From the NCBI GenBank assembly GCA_015207195.1, contig JADEXJ010000040.1, positions 1 to 42,901 of the forward strand: a DNA stretch of 42,901 nucleotides, given 5' to 3'. Below the pieces are notes generated by a model. It did not search any database, was not told the DNA's origin, and was given only the letters and a program-made list of their open reading frames with translations. A program made the position numbers and the translations under genes. This document shows, piece by piece, positions 27,901 to 37,580 of the stretch. Position 1 is the stretch's first letter. Each line of letters starts with the position of its first letter. Source of the stretch: Pleurocapsales cyanobacterium LEGE 10410 (lineage in GTDB: Bacteria > Cyanobacteriota > Cyanobacteriia > Cyanobacteriales > Xenococcaceae).

Positions 27901-28183
27901 CGATATTGCTTACTCCGTCATTACTGGTGTTAGAAGACATGTAGCTCATGTTTTCTACCCCATTGATTTCTCGTTCGATGATGGTAGTAACGTTGGTCTC
28001 AGTAGTTTCTGCGTCGGCACCGATATAAACCGAACTCACCTCGACTTGAATTGGTGCTACCTGGGGTAATTGGGAAATTGGCAGCATCGGAATGCTGATA
28101 CCTCCAATCAGCACGACAATGGCAGCGCAAACCGTAGTTAGTACTGGTCTTTTGATAAAGGTATCGGAGATACTCAAAAGCAT
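24911..28183 (-). CDS. RND multidrug efflux permease (HAE1/AcrB family)
   Basis: 1090 residues. Start MLLSISDTFIKRPVLTTVCA is the typical first helix of AcrB-type pumps, followed by GGISIPMLPISQLPQVAPIQ. Twelve membrane helices and two large periplasmic loops are evident. TM4 contains LSTGLVVDDGIVVVEAI with the proton-relay Asp pair, and the second half has GLASKNAILIVEYANQLKEQG and RPILMTAISSLVGFYPLV. The C-terminal 45 residues are a hydrophilic Ser/Gly/Lys tail. It takes substrates from the periplasm/inner membrane and exports them with a periplasmic adaptor and an outer-membrane channel. The adaptor gene lies 47 bases upstream; no TolC gene is in the window. Confidence 0.95.
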   Translation of the reverse strand: MLLSISDTFIKRPVLTTVCAAIVVLIGGISIPMLPISQLPQVAPIQVEVSSVYIGADAETTETNVTTIIEREINGVENMSYMSSNTSNDGVSNIAVSFPPNTDRNIAQVNVQNRVALSEPQLPGVVQQTGVTVQKSSPDLLLGIAFYSDTGELDDLFLSNYLDLYLVDQVKRIDGVGRAIIFGERKYAMRLWLDPDALAARNLSAQDVVDALQEQNIQVGAGSIGRQPTNSDQRFEFTLRATGRLRSAEEFANLVVGTGESGNLIKLRDVGRAELGAENYDTSAKFKGNPAVGMGVFQLPGSNALEVGSAVKETIAELSANFPPGMNYQIALDTTEFVQVSMTEVIKTLIQAILLVVLIIFIFLQDWRTTVIPAIAIPVSLIGAFAFLNVFGFQINTLTLFAMVLSTGLVVDDGIVVVEAIATKVERGMKPRIAAVDTMNELSGAVIATSLVLAAVFIPVSFFPGSTGVIFKQFALTIVFAIALSTFNALTFSPTMAGILLRPAKERRGILGKFFSKFNQVFNWITTRYTQAITFLTKKFVRPFVLAGFTALILFTYFLYTSVPTGFIPEEDQGYFFTIVQAPDGVSLNYTQEIMEQVGDKIGQVEEIESYFALSGFGFEGNGSSRGFVFGKLKPWDERPDEDQSIYAVLGRLNGSFQSITGARAFAVNAPPVRGLSTFGGFEFQLQDRRGLPISVLVENANKMIAAANERPEIGAAFTQFAANTPQIEVEVNRDRAKALGIEIDDVFANLQSYLGSRYVNDFVLGQRQYRVYVQADGEFRSNPQDINQLYVRSQSGELVSLGTLVRLKEFTGPQTITHYNLFRSIKIQGSPAPGYSTGQAITAMEEVAAQVLPASLGYEWTGTALEEKSAGGQSAIIFGLGLLMAFLVLAAQYESYVDPIIIMLTVPLAVLGAIAAIWLRANLLQAGSIWPVINNDVYVQVGLVMLIGLASKNAILIVEYANQLKEQGLNTVRAAIKAGQERFRPILMTAISSLVGFYPLVIATAAGASSRWSLGTAVFGGMLFATALTLFIVPSLYIMIKSLESLVKDDKGSGGSGSKDKNQSTRTTAKKESEIELAQYKLDGSGQNP

Positions 28184-28230
28184 AATTTATTCGAGAATTA
28201 GGGGCTAGATTATGAATTACTAATTATTTA

Positions 28231-29559
28231 TTATTCAATTTCTTGACTAGTAACGGATTCGGGAGCAATAGGAGTACCGTCAGCAAGATTGAGAATACCA
28301 GAGGTGATCAAGCGATCGCCCGTTTCTAGACCTGATATGACCTGATAAGACTGACCTTGAATTGCGCCAAGTTCTACAGGTTTTTGTTTGGCAACCAGAG
28401 CAGTTGAGCCGTCTTCCTGTTCGGTTTCTTCCGCGACAAACACAAAGCTTTTCCCTGCAATCCGAGATACTGCTTCGGTGGGAATTAAGACCCCTGGTTC
28501 TTCCGACCAAATAATTCTGGCTCTGGCAAAGCTATCATCTCTCAATCTGCCATTATTATTAAATGTTGCTTTGACTAAAATTGCCTGGCTGCTACGATCT
28601 GTTCTGGGGGAGATAAAGCTAATATCCCCTTCGGCGATCGCCTCTCCTTCGAGGTCAACAATTTCTACAGGCAAACCGAGTTCCAGCCGAGAAGCCTGTT
28701 CTAGAGGAACGCCAACGTTAAGCTCTAGGGCATCATCTTGAACAATACTGGTTACCTGTTCTCCTGCTTCTACGTAATCCCCAACTTTTGGCTGGATGTC
28801 GCCTACTACTCCAGCAATTGGTGCCACAATCCGATTAAAACCCAAGTTTTCTGTAGCCACACCTACTCTACTTTCTGCCTGTCTGAGGGCTGCCTGTTGT
28901 CCTGCGATCGCTGCTCTGGCAGAACTCACTCTTTCTCGGCTGGCATTTAAGGCTTTTTGGCTGGAGTTTAAGGCTGCTCTCAAAGCATCTCTCTGGGCTT
29001 GGGCTGCATTTAAATCCCTGGTGCGATCGTCTAAGATCTGCTGGGATTGCGCCCCTTCTTTGACCAGAAATCTAGTTCTTTCTAGGTTGGTTTGGGCTAA
29101 CTCTAGTTCGGCTTCCTGCTCTCTTAAATCTGCTTGGCTTTGTTCTACTGCTGCTGCTGCTGCTGCAACTTCTGCCTCTGCTGTTCTTAATTCCGCCTCC
29201 GCATTGTTTACGTTGGCTTGTTGAATGCCAACTTCAGACTGGGCAGCCTCTACTTCTCCCTGCTCTCGATTTAGCTGTAGCTGAACGATTAAGTCTCCTT
29301 GCTCGACCGTATCTCCTTCTTGTACGACTATTTCGGTAATTCTGCCGTCAACCCTAGGTGCCAAGGCTACTCTTTGTTGGGCTTCTAGGTTGCCAACAAA
29401 TTCGGAACTGGCACGAACCTGGCTTCGGTCTAAATCTTCGATTTCTACGGTAACAGGAGGGGGAGCTTGGGCTTCTGGCTGCTGTTCGCCACAGCTCAAA
29501 ACTAAAAATAATAAAGATGCACCTAAAGTTTTACTGGCGATCGCCCTATTTCGTAGCAT
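28231..29559 (-). CDS. RND efflux periplasmic adaptor lipoprotein (MFP/AcrA-like)
   Basis: 442 residues. The N-terminus has a signal peptide with a lipobox (SLLFLVLSCGEQQ, Cys23), so it is a lipoprotein. Residues about 65-100 form the first half of the lipoyl domain (RVALAPRVDGRITEIVVQEG). Residues 110-240 are an Ala/Gln/Glu-rich antiparallel coiled coil with many AAAAAVEQSQADLREQEAEL-like heptads. The second lipoyl half is NRIVAPIAGVVGDIQPKVGD. Beta-barrel and membrane-proximal domains follow. The coiled coil is longer than in AcrA. It forms an operon with the permease downstream and is divergent from an HxlR regulator at 29661. Confidence 0.94.
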   Translation of the reverse strand: MLRNRAIASKTLGASLLFLVLSCGEQQPEAQAPPPVTVEIEDLDRSQVRASSEFVGNLEAQQRVALAPRVDGRITEIVVQEGDTVEQGDLIVQLQLNREQGEVEAAQSEVGIQQANVNNAEAELRTAEAEVAAAAAAVEQSQADLREQEAELELAQTNLERTRFLVKEGAQSQQILDDRTRDLNAAQAQRDALRAALNSSQKALNASRERVSSARAAIAGQQAALRQAESRVGVATENLGFNRIVAPIAGVVGDIQPKVGDYVEAGEQVTSIVQDDALELNVGVPLEQASRLELGLPVEIVDLEGEAIAEGDISFISPRTDRSSQAILVKATFNNNGRLRDDSFARARIIWSEEPGVLIPTEAVSRIAGKSFVFVAEETEQEDGSTALVAKQKPVELGAIQGQSYQVISGLETGDRLITSGILNLADGTPIAPESVTSQEIE

Positions 29560-29660
29560 AGCAATATAAATTAATAATTAAGATTTGAGCTTCTAGTATT
29601 AATATTACTTCTTAAGACTCTTTTGATCGAGTAGGTACTTTTTAGTATTATAGTTACCTT

Positions 29661-30059
29661 ATGGTTTCCAAAAGCGAACAAAAACCTTTGCTCAACAACA
29701 ACTGTCCCGTGCGACAGCTAATTAATGTCATTTGTGATAAGTGGACATTGCCCGTGCTTTATGTTTTGCGACAAGATACTAAAAGGTATAGTGAGATCCA
29801 AAGAGAAATACCAGGAATATCTAAAAAAATGCTGACGCAGACGTTGAGAAAGTTAGAGTCAGATAATATTTTAAAGCGAACGGTATATCCTGTCGTCCCC
29901 CCCAAGACAGAGTACAATTTGACGGCTTTTGGTAGTAAATTAATTGAACCACTGGAAGTTTTGGCAGACTGGGCTTGGGAGCATCAACAAGAACTACACA
30001 AAATTTGCGATCGCCGACGGCTAGCTGGGGAGCAAAAATCTCCCAGCGATCAAAGTTAG
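29661..30059 (+). CDS. HxlR-family winged-helix regulator, probable efflux regulator
   Basis: 132 residues. The HxlR pattern is clear: Cys in NNNCPVRQLINVICDKWTLP, then RYSEIQREIPGISKKMLTQT (helix-turn-helix), LRKLESDNILKRTVYPVVPP (wing) and VEYNLT-like KTEYNLTAFGSKL. A single N-terminal Cys is compatible with redox sensing, seen in some family members. It is divergent from the RND adaptor gene with only 101 bases between the start codons, which is the classic layout for a local regulator; control of the pump and of itself is inferred. The spacer is A/T-rich, with a small palindrome TAATATTA near 29600. Confidence 0.92.
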   Translation: MVSKSEQKPLLNNNCPVRQLINVICDKWTLPVLYVLRQDTKRYSEIQREIPGISKKMLTQTLRKLESDNILKRTVYPVVPPKTEYNLTAFGSKLIEPLEVLADWAWEHQQELHKICDRRRLAGEQKSPSDQS

Positions 30060-30108
30060 TAAAAGTTAGAGTTGAGTTGCTACAGCTAGGCAGGTTTCTA
30101 CCACTTGT

Positions 30109-31278
30109 ATGATGAAAATTGGGATTTTCAGACTGTTTGACCGAGCGAGTTGGGGTCTGTCCGTGATGAACCTCTACATCGTTAAGGAGTTGTTCCTACC
30201 ATTTTTATTTGGCATGGGAATATTTACTTCTTTGGGCTTATCTATTGGCGCGGTGTTTGAATTAATTCGCCAAGTGACAGATTCGGGATTATTTTGGGGG
30301 GTGGCTGCTAAGGTATTGATTTTGAAGATGCCCGAATATATCGTTCTGGCTTTCCCGATGTCGATCTTGCTCGCGACTTTAATGACCTACAGTCGCCTTG
30401 CCAGCGATAGCGAGCTAATTGCCCTACGTAGTATTGGGGTTAATGTCTATCGTCTAATCATGCCAGCGATCGCCTTTAGCCTGTGTATTGTTACAATCAC
30501 TTTTTTGTTCAACGATTTTGTCGCTCCCGCAGCCAACTATCAGGCTTCAGTTACCCTAAAAGAAGCATTGGGCAAAACTCGACCTAGTTTTCAAACAGAG
30601 AACATTTTGTTTGACGAATATGCAAATATCGAGAAAAACGGTGAAACCAGAGAAGTATTAAGCCGACTATTTTATGCCGAGGAGTTTGATGGGGAACAAA
30701 TGAAAAATCTTACGGTGTTAGACCGTTCCCCTGGTTCAGTTAGTCAAATTGTCACCGCGCGATCGGCTAAATGGAATGTTTTAGAGAACATTTGGGATTT
30801 TTACGATGGAACTATTTATTTAGTGGGTATAGACGGAAGCTATAACAATATAGTCCGCTTCCAACATCAGCAATTATCACTACCTCAAACCGCTTTAGAA
30901 ATCACCAAAAAAGGCAAAAAGACCAAGGAAATGAATATTTTTGAGGCACAAGAATATCTGGAAGTAATCAAGCATAGTAATGACGACTCCAGAGTTCGTA
31001 AATGGCAGGTACGGATTCAGGGGAAAATTGCCGTTCCTTTCGCTTGTTTAGTATTTGCTCTTATTGGTGCGGTTCTTGGCATTCAGCCCCAGAATTCTAG
31101 TAAAACAACTAGTTTTGGTATCTGTATCGGACTAATTTTTACTTATTATCTACTTTCTTTTATCTGCGAATCTTTAGGAATTTCAGGTGCATTACCTCCT
31201 TGGGTAGCAGCATGGTTGCCTAATTTTTTGGGTTTGAGCGCAGCGGGTGGTTTATTGGCTAAAGCAACCGACGGGTAA
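30109..31278 (+). CDS. LptF/LptG-family permease
   Basis: 389 residues, YjgP/YjgQ family: inner-membrane subunit of the ABC system that moves lipopolysaccharide to the outer membrane. Three membrane helices at the N-terminus (VKELFLPFLFGMGIFTSLGL, then KMPEYIVLAFPMSILLATLM, and a third around IMPAIAFSLCIVTITFLFND), a periplasmic jellyroll-like region (about 150-290), and three C-terminal helices starting at FACLVFALIGAVLGIQPQNS. The cytoplasmic coupling motif region R-x-x-S-x-SELIALRSIGVN is present. The start could be either ATG at 30109/30112 or Met at 30166 (MNLYIVKELF), which fits homologues better. Cyanobacteria usually have one such permease that may act as homodimer. Confidence 0.9.
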   Translation: MMKIGIFRLFDRASWGLSVMNLYIVKELFLPFLFGMGIFTSLGLSIGAVFELIRQVTDSGLFWGVAAKVLILKMPEYIVLAFPMSILLATLMTYSRLASDSELIALRSIGVNVYRLIMPAIAFSLCIVTITFLFNDFVAPAANYQASVTLKEALGKTRPSFQTENILFDEYANIEKNGETREVLSRLFYAEEFDGEQMKNLTVLDRSPGSVSQIVTARSAKWNVLENIWDFYDGTIYLVGIDGSYNNIVRFQHQQLSLPQTALEITKKGKKTKEMNIFEAQEYLEVIKHSNDDSRVRKWQVRIQGKIAVPFACLVFALIGAVLGIQPQNSSKTTSFGICIGLIFTYYLLSFICESLGISGALPPWVAAWLPNFLGLSAAGGLLAKATDG

Positions 31279-31304
31279 TTGAGAACAGTGAAATTATTTT
31301 GGTT

Positions 31305-31380
31305 TACTAACTACTAACTACTGTACAGACGTTCCATGGAACGTCTCTACCTACTAACTACTAACTACTAACTACTAACT
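31305..31380. repeat. (CTACTAA)n heptamer tract interrupted by a palindromic element
   Basis: Units of CTACTAA (complement of the 1071-1157 heptamer) lie on both sides of a 28-base near-perfect palindrome at 31323-31350, whose core AGACGTTCCATGGAACGTCT is exact over 20 bases. Palindromes of the type GTAGAGACGTT..AACGTCTCTAC are widespread in cyanobacterial spacers. The tract resumes for about four units after the palindrome. Confidence 0.9.
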
Positions 31381-31406
31381 AAAAAAGGATAGCCCGTAGA
31401 CTATCC
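31381..31406 (-). terminator. Intrinsic terminator of ftsH
   Basis: The stem is GGATAG (31387-31392) with CTATCC (31401-31406) and an 8-base loop. On the minus strand it is followed by six T. It lies 26 bases past the ftsH stop codon. Confidence 0.85.
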
Positions 31407-31432
31407 CTGTTGTTCGACTGAATTAAATGAGC

Positions 31433-33328
31433 TTAGATTTGGGGTACAAATCTTTCTTTATCTGGTACTTCAGCATATTCAGAAACAATCTGCTTCAATT
31501 CTTCGCCATCGATAGTTTCTTTTTCGATTAATAGATCTACCAGGCGATCGATTACCTCGCGGTTTTCTCTAACGATCTTACGGGCAAGCTGATGACCGTG
31601 TTCAGCAATTTGTCGTACCTGATCGTCAATGCGTGAAGCTACTTCTTCAGAGTATTCGGCGCGAGAAGTCAAACCAGCGCCTAAAAATACCTGACCACCT
31701 TGTCCACCTAAGGCAACAGGACCGAGATCGCTCATCCCATAGATGGTAACCATTTGTCTTGCCATTTCTGATACCTGCTGCAAGTCACCACCCGCACCAG
31801 TAGTTACCTCGTCATTACCAAAGATTTCTTCTTCGGCTGCGCGACCACCCATCGCGCCAGCAATTCTTGCCATTAACTGAGAACGACTAATCAAACCTTG
31901 GTCTTCGTTAGGAGTAAACCAGGTCAAACCCTGAGCCTGTCCGCGAGGGATTAAGGTGACTTTTTGTACTGGGTCGTGGTCTTTGACCAGCGTACCGACG
32001 ATCGCATGACCGATTTCATGATAGGCAATCAGTCTCTTACTCTTACCATCGGTTAGAGGTGTACCTTCCATCCCAGCAACCACGCGGTCTACCGCATCAT
32101 CAATTTCTAGCATGGTAACGGCTTCTTTGCGTCTTCTGGCGGTTAAAATAGCTGCCTCGTTGAGTAAGTTAGCTAGATCTGCACCAGAAAAACCAGGAGT
32201 CCGACGGGCGATCGCATCTAAGGAAACTTCAGGAGCGATTTTTTTGTTGCGAGCGTGAACTTCGAGAATTTCTAGACGACCTTTAATATCGGGGTTGTCT
32301 ACCATTACCTGACGGTCAAAACGACCAGGACGCATCAACGCAGAGTCTAGAACATCAGCGCGGTTAGTAGCAGCAATAATAATAATTCCTGTATTGCCCT
32401 CAAAACCGTCCATTTCTGTCAGCAGTTGGTTGAGAGTTTGTTCTCTCTCGTCATTACCGCCACCGATACCAGCACCCCGTTGACGACCTACCGCATCGAT
32501 CTCATCGATGAAGATCAAGCAAGGAGCGTTTTCTTTGGCTTTTTTAAACAGGTCGCGAACGCGGGATGCACCGACACCGACGAACATTTCGACGAATTCT
32601 GAACCAGAAATACTAAAGAAGGGAACTCCAGCCTCACCAGCGATCGCTTTTGCCAACAAAGTTTTACCAGTTCCAGGAGGTCCAACTAACAGCACCCCTT
32701 TAGGAATTTTTGCGCCAACTGCGGTAAATCTTTCTGGCTGCTTTAAGAAAGTAACGACTTCTTGTAGTTCTTCTTTGGCTTCGTCAATACCTGCCACATC
32801 ATCAAACATGATGCCTGTTTTGGCTTCCATTTGAAACTTAGCTTTAGATTTGCCAAAGCTCATTGCTTGTCCAGGTCCACCAGGCATACTATTGGAACGA
32901 CGGAACAAGAAAAACAATGCTCCAATCAGAATTATAGGGAACAGAAGATTGCCCAAAAGTCCCCAAACTGCACCTTCATTACCTGTAGGATGATAATCGA
33001 AGTTAACATCGGCATCACGCAACTTAGCGATAAGTTCGGGGGAATTGGCGGGTAAATCTACTCTCAGCTTTTGGATGCGATTGTCTAATTCTGGATCGAT
33101 CGCTTGAACAATTGCAGTTCTACCATTCTCGTATAATTCTACGGAGGTAACTCGATCGGAATTGAGGTAGTCTAGGAAGCGACCATAGGTCATCCGAGTA
33201 CTGGCGGTATTGCCACTCAAGCTATTGCTAGCATTGGTTGCAGAAAAAGTTCCCTGCCAAAGAAAGAAGCCTACTACCAACAAGGGCAGCGTCCAAAGTA
33301 ATACGATTCTCCACGAAAAGTTCTTCAT
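31433..33328 (-). CDS. ftsH: ATP-dependent zinc metalloprotease FtsH (cyanobacterial FtsH2/Slr0228 type)
   Basis: 631 residues. Membrane helices are at about 8-25 and 121-142, with a lumen-side domain between. AAA+ module: Walker A GPPGTGKT (216-223), Walker [16 protein letters not shown] (271-285), and SRH around [20 protein letters not shown]. Zinc protease site HEIGH (437-441). N-terminal [20 protein letters not shown] and C-terminal [12 protein letters not shown] resemble Slr0228 strongly, which forms the thylakoid FtsH2/FtsH3 complex that degrades photodamaged D1 in photosystem II repair (family knowledge). Monocistronic by its own terminator and 500-base upstream spacer. Confidence 0.95.
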   Translation of the reverse strand: MKNFSWRIVLLWTLPLLVVGFFLWQGTFSATNASNSLSGNTASTRMTYGRFLDYLNSDRVTSVELYENGRTAIVQAIDPELDNRIQKLRVDLPANSPELIAKLRDADVNFDYHPTGNEGAVWGLLGNLLFPIILIGALFFLFRRSNSMPGGPGQAMSFGKSKAKFQMEAKTGIMFDDVAGIDEAKEELQEVVTFLKQPERFTAVGAKIPKGVLLVGPPGTGKTLLAKAIAGEAGVPFFSISGSEFVEMFVGVGASRVRDLFKKAKENAPCLIFIDEIDAVGRQRGAGIGGGNDEREQTLNQLLTEMDGFEGNTGIIIIAATNRADVLDSALMRPGRFDRQVMVDNPDIKGRLEILEVHARNKKIAPEVSLDAIARRTPGFSGADLANLLNEAAILTARRRKEAVTMLEIDDAVDRVVAGMEGTPLTDGKSKRLIAYHEIGHAIVGTLVKDHDPVQKVTLIPRGQAQGLTWFTPNEDQGLISRSQLMARIAGAMGGRAAEEEIFGNDEVTTGAGGDLQQVSEMARQMVTIYGMSDLGPVALGGQGGQVFLGAGLTSRAEYSEEVASRIDDQVRQIAEHGHQLARKIVRENREVIDRLVDLLIEKETIDGEELKQIVSEYAEVPDKERFVPQI

Positions 33329-33841
33329 AGGGTAAGTTGTGTTCTTAATTAAATATTTATTGGCTTATTAGCTTATTTTTTGTTTGTTTGCGGTTTGACC
33401 AACGGCTACAGCAGACCAGACCTGTTGGTAAAGACGTACTTGTGATTATAATTTTTACCTGAAATATAATGGTCGAGTTTCCCGACCAGCCCACGCGCTT
33501 TGCGCTCTGACCGTTGGTCAAGTTTCTTTTCTTTATATTACCTCTAGCTTAACTAAATTTAACGTAATTCTCATTTTTGATGCAATCATTGACATATATT
33601 TGATTTTGCGGTATGGAAAAATTTAGCAGTTTAAAATCCAATTCCTCAGCTATAGCTCGCTCAGAATTTTTTTTAAATTTCAAATATTGTTTGCTGCTGG
33701 TCACTTCTGGGTTTTTTATCCCAACAGAGCAAACGCGCCTACCGAGATTACCTGATAGACGCGAATTTAGTGATAATTTTTACACTCTAAAATATTCTTT
33801 TGAAGAAAATTGCGGATTGAAATAACTTGCTAGATAAAAAA
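33329..33841. other. Spacer between ftsH and petH with repeated ACCGTTGGTC sequences
   Basis: 513 bases. It holds the ftsH promoter region on the right of 33328. An 11-bp inverted pair TTGACCAACGG (33396-33406) and CCGTTGGTCAA (33511-33521) brackets about 100 bases. A third copy, TCTGACCGTTGGTTAA, occurs upstream of prk at about 35690. A small open frame at 33613-33825 has no recognisable features and I do not call it a gene. The petH stop follows at 33842. Confidence 0.5.
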
Positions 33842-35732
<1,891 letters not shown>

Positions 35733-36731
35733 ATGACCGCCGATTTAGACCGAGTGGTGCTTATCGGAGTAGCAGGAGACTCCGGATGTGGTAAATCAAC
35801 CTTTCTTCGCCGTTTGACAGATTTATTTGGTGAAGAATTTATGACTGTGATTTGTCTCGATGACTATCATAGTCTCGATCGCAAAGGTAGAAAAGCAGCA
35901 GGTGTTACAGCTTTAAATCCTAAAGCCAACAACTTTGACCTGATGTATGAGCAAATTAAGGCTCTTAAAGAAGGTAACGCGATTGACAAACCAATTTACA
36001 ATCATGAAACTGGTGAACTCGATCCTCCTGAAAGAATTCAGCCAAATAAAGTAGTAGTAATTGAAGGACTACACCCCTTATATGACGAGAGAGTTCGCGA
36101 ACTAATAGACTTCAGCGTTTATCTCGATATCAGCGACGAAGTAAAAATTCAGTGGAAGATTCAGCGTGACATGGCAGAACGCGGTCACACCTATGAAGAT
36201 ATCTTAGCTTCGATCGAGGCTCGTAAACCCGATTTTCAGGCTTATATTGAAGTACAAAGGGAATTTGCCGATGTGGTAATTCAGGTATTACCAACCCAAC
36301 TGCCTGTCGGTGAAGATAGCGATTTGCTTAGAGTTCGTTTAATTCAGAAAGAAGGCAAAGAAAACTTCGATACTGTCTATCTATTTGACGAAGGTTCGAC
36401 TATTCACTGGAGACCTTGCGGACGTAAGCTAGAATGTCCCGTACCAGGTATTAAAATGTACTATGGTCCAGATAGTTTCTACAACAATGAAGTATCGATT
36501 CTGGAAGTAGATGGTGAATTCGGCAACCTCGAACAAATGATCTACATCGAGAGCCATTTAAGTAATACCAGCACCAGTCACTATGGTGAAATGACCGAAC
36601 TAGTGCTGAAGCATAAGGACTATCCAGGTTCTACCAATGGAACTGGTTTATTCCAGGTGTTAGTTGGCTTGAAAATGCGAGAAACTTACGAAAAGCTTAC
36701 TGCTAAAACAGCGCAAACAGCTAAAGTATAA
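35733..36731 (+). CDS. prk: Phosphoribulokinase
   Basis: 332 residues. P-loop GVAGDSGCGKST (12-23), with redox Cys19 inside it and Cys41 in VICLDDYHSL; this is the pair described for cyanobacterial PRK. A second Cys pair appears in RPCGRKLECPVPG near 230-236, the region that binds CP12/GAPDH. It phosphorylates ribulose 5-phosphate to RuBP in the Calvin cycle. Also seen: VVIEGLHPLYDERVRELIDF and the metal/substrate segment DERGHTYEDI-like AERGHTYEDILASIEARKPD. Regulation by thioredoxin and CP12 is expected from the cysteines. Own terminator at 36770; petH is divergent upstream. Confidence 0.97.
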   Translation: MTADLDRVVLIGVAGDSGCGKSTFLRRLTDLFGEEFMTVICLDDYHSLDRKGRKAAGVTALNPKANNFDLMYEQIKALKEGNAIDKPIYNHETGELDPPERIQPNKVVVIEGLHPLYDERVRELIDFSVYLDISDEVKIQWKIQRDMAERGHTYEDILASIEARKPDFQAYIEVQREFADVVIQVLPTQLPVGEDSDLLRVRLIQKEGKENFDTVYLFDEGSTIHWRPCGRKLECPVPGIKMYYGPDSFYNNEVSILEVDGEFGNLEQMIYIESHLSNTSTSHYGEMTELVLKHKDYPGSTNGTGLFQVLVGLKMRETYEKLTAKTAQTAKV

Positions 36732-36769
36732 GCTTCTTAGCTAAGAAAGATAGTTTAAATAGCTCAATT

Positions 36770-36812
36770 AAAGTCGCGAGATCTTAAAGATCGGAATATT
36801 CGCGACTTTTTG
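36770..36812 (+). terminator. Intrinsic terminator of prk
   Basis: The stem is AAAGTCGCGA (36770-36779) with TCGCGACTTT (36800-36809), followed by TT-GCTTTT. It lies 39 bases after the prk stop codon. Confidence 0.88.
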
Positions 36813-36975
36813 CTTTTCTGCCTAATTTTACCCAATAATGTATTCCTCAAGTCAGAGAACTACCAGAGAACTGTCTGCTTAAAATTTCTTAAAATACATA
36901 CCTAGTCAGAAGTTTTTTGGTTTCTGCTTTGTCAAGATAGTAAGCGGAAAACTCGAATAAAATTTTACAATTGTT

Positions 36976-37431
36976 ATGTCTGCCAATGGATTAGCGGTAT
37001 TTGACCGTACCCTCGAAAAAACACACCAGTTTATTAACGATGTTGCCGAGCAAATTAGTGTAGAAGATAAACATACTGTATTTATTGGCATTAAAGCTGT
37101 ATTACACAGTTTACGCGATCGCATTCCTCTAGAAGAAGCAGCGCAGCTTGGCGCACAGTTCCCTGTAATGCTGGCAGGATTCTATTACCAGGGTTGGAAA
37201 CCCGCAGCCACCCCAACCAAAGAGAGATCGGTAAGTGCTTTTGTCGATAAAGTTAAAAGTAATTTACCCCAAGGTGATTATCCCGTAGAAATCGAAACCC
37301 TAATCAAAGGAGTATTTGCCGTGCTATCTCAGTGGGTAACCAAAGGAGAAATTATTGATGTAGCTAATATGTTGCCCAAAGACGTACAGGAATTTTGGCC
37401 CCAAGCCGTAGTTGCTCAATTGAATCAGTAG
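36976..37431 (+). CDS. DUF2267 domain protein
   Basis: 151 residues, a single DUF2267 domain, helical and cytoplasmic, of unknown function. Typical family segments are FDRTLEKTHQFINDVAEQIS, then AVLHSLRDRIPLEEAAQLGA, QFPVMLAGFYYQGWKP and the C-terminal ANMLPKDVQEFWP. No membrane segment or catalytic motif. It lies 245 bases after prk on the same strand, but the terminator between them suggests independent transcription. Confidence 0.88.
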   Translation: MSANGLAVFDRTLEKTHQFINDVAEQISVEDKHTVFIGIKAVLHSLRDRIPLEEAAQLGAQFPVMLAGFYYQGWKPAATPTKERSVSAFVDKVKSNLPQGDYPVEIETLIKGVFAVLSQWVTKGEIIDVANMLPKDVQEFWPQAVVAQLNQ

Positions 37432-37580
37432 TTAATTGTGGCGATCGCTAGACTATCTCACGGCGATCGCTTTGATAGAAGAGAGCAGAATAATTATTTA
37501 AACTACGTTGTTCAACAGAGCTTTTTAATGATTGAGCAAATTGGGAATTATAAAACTAAGTGTTTTATAAAATAGCTCAA

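Noticed and set aside
33613-33825. 70-residue open frame on the plus strand between ftsH and petH
   Set aside because: No ribosome site, biased A/T-rich composition and no recognisable motif; likely chance.
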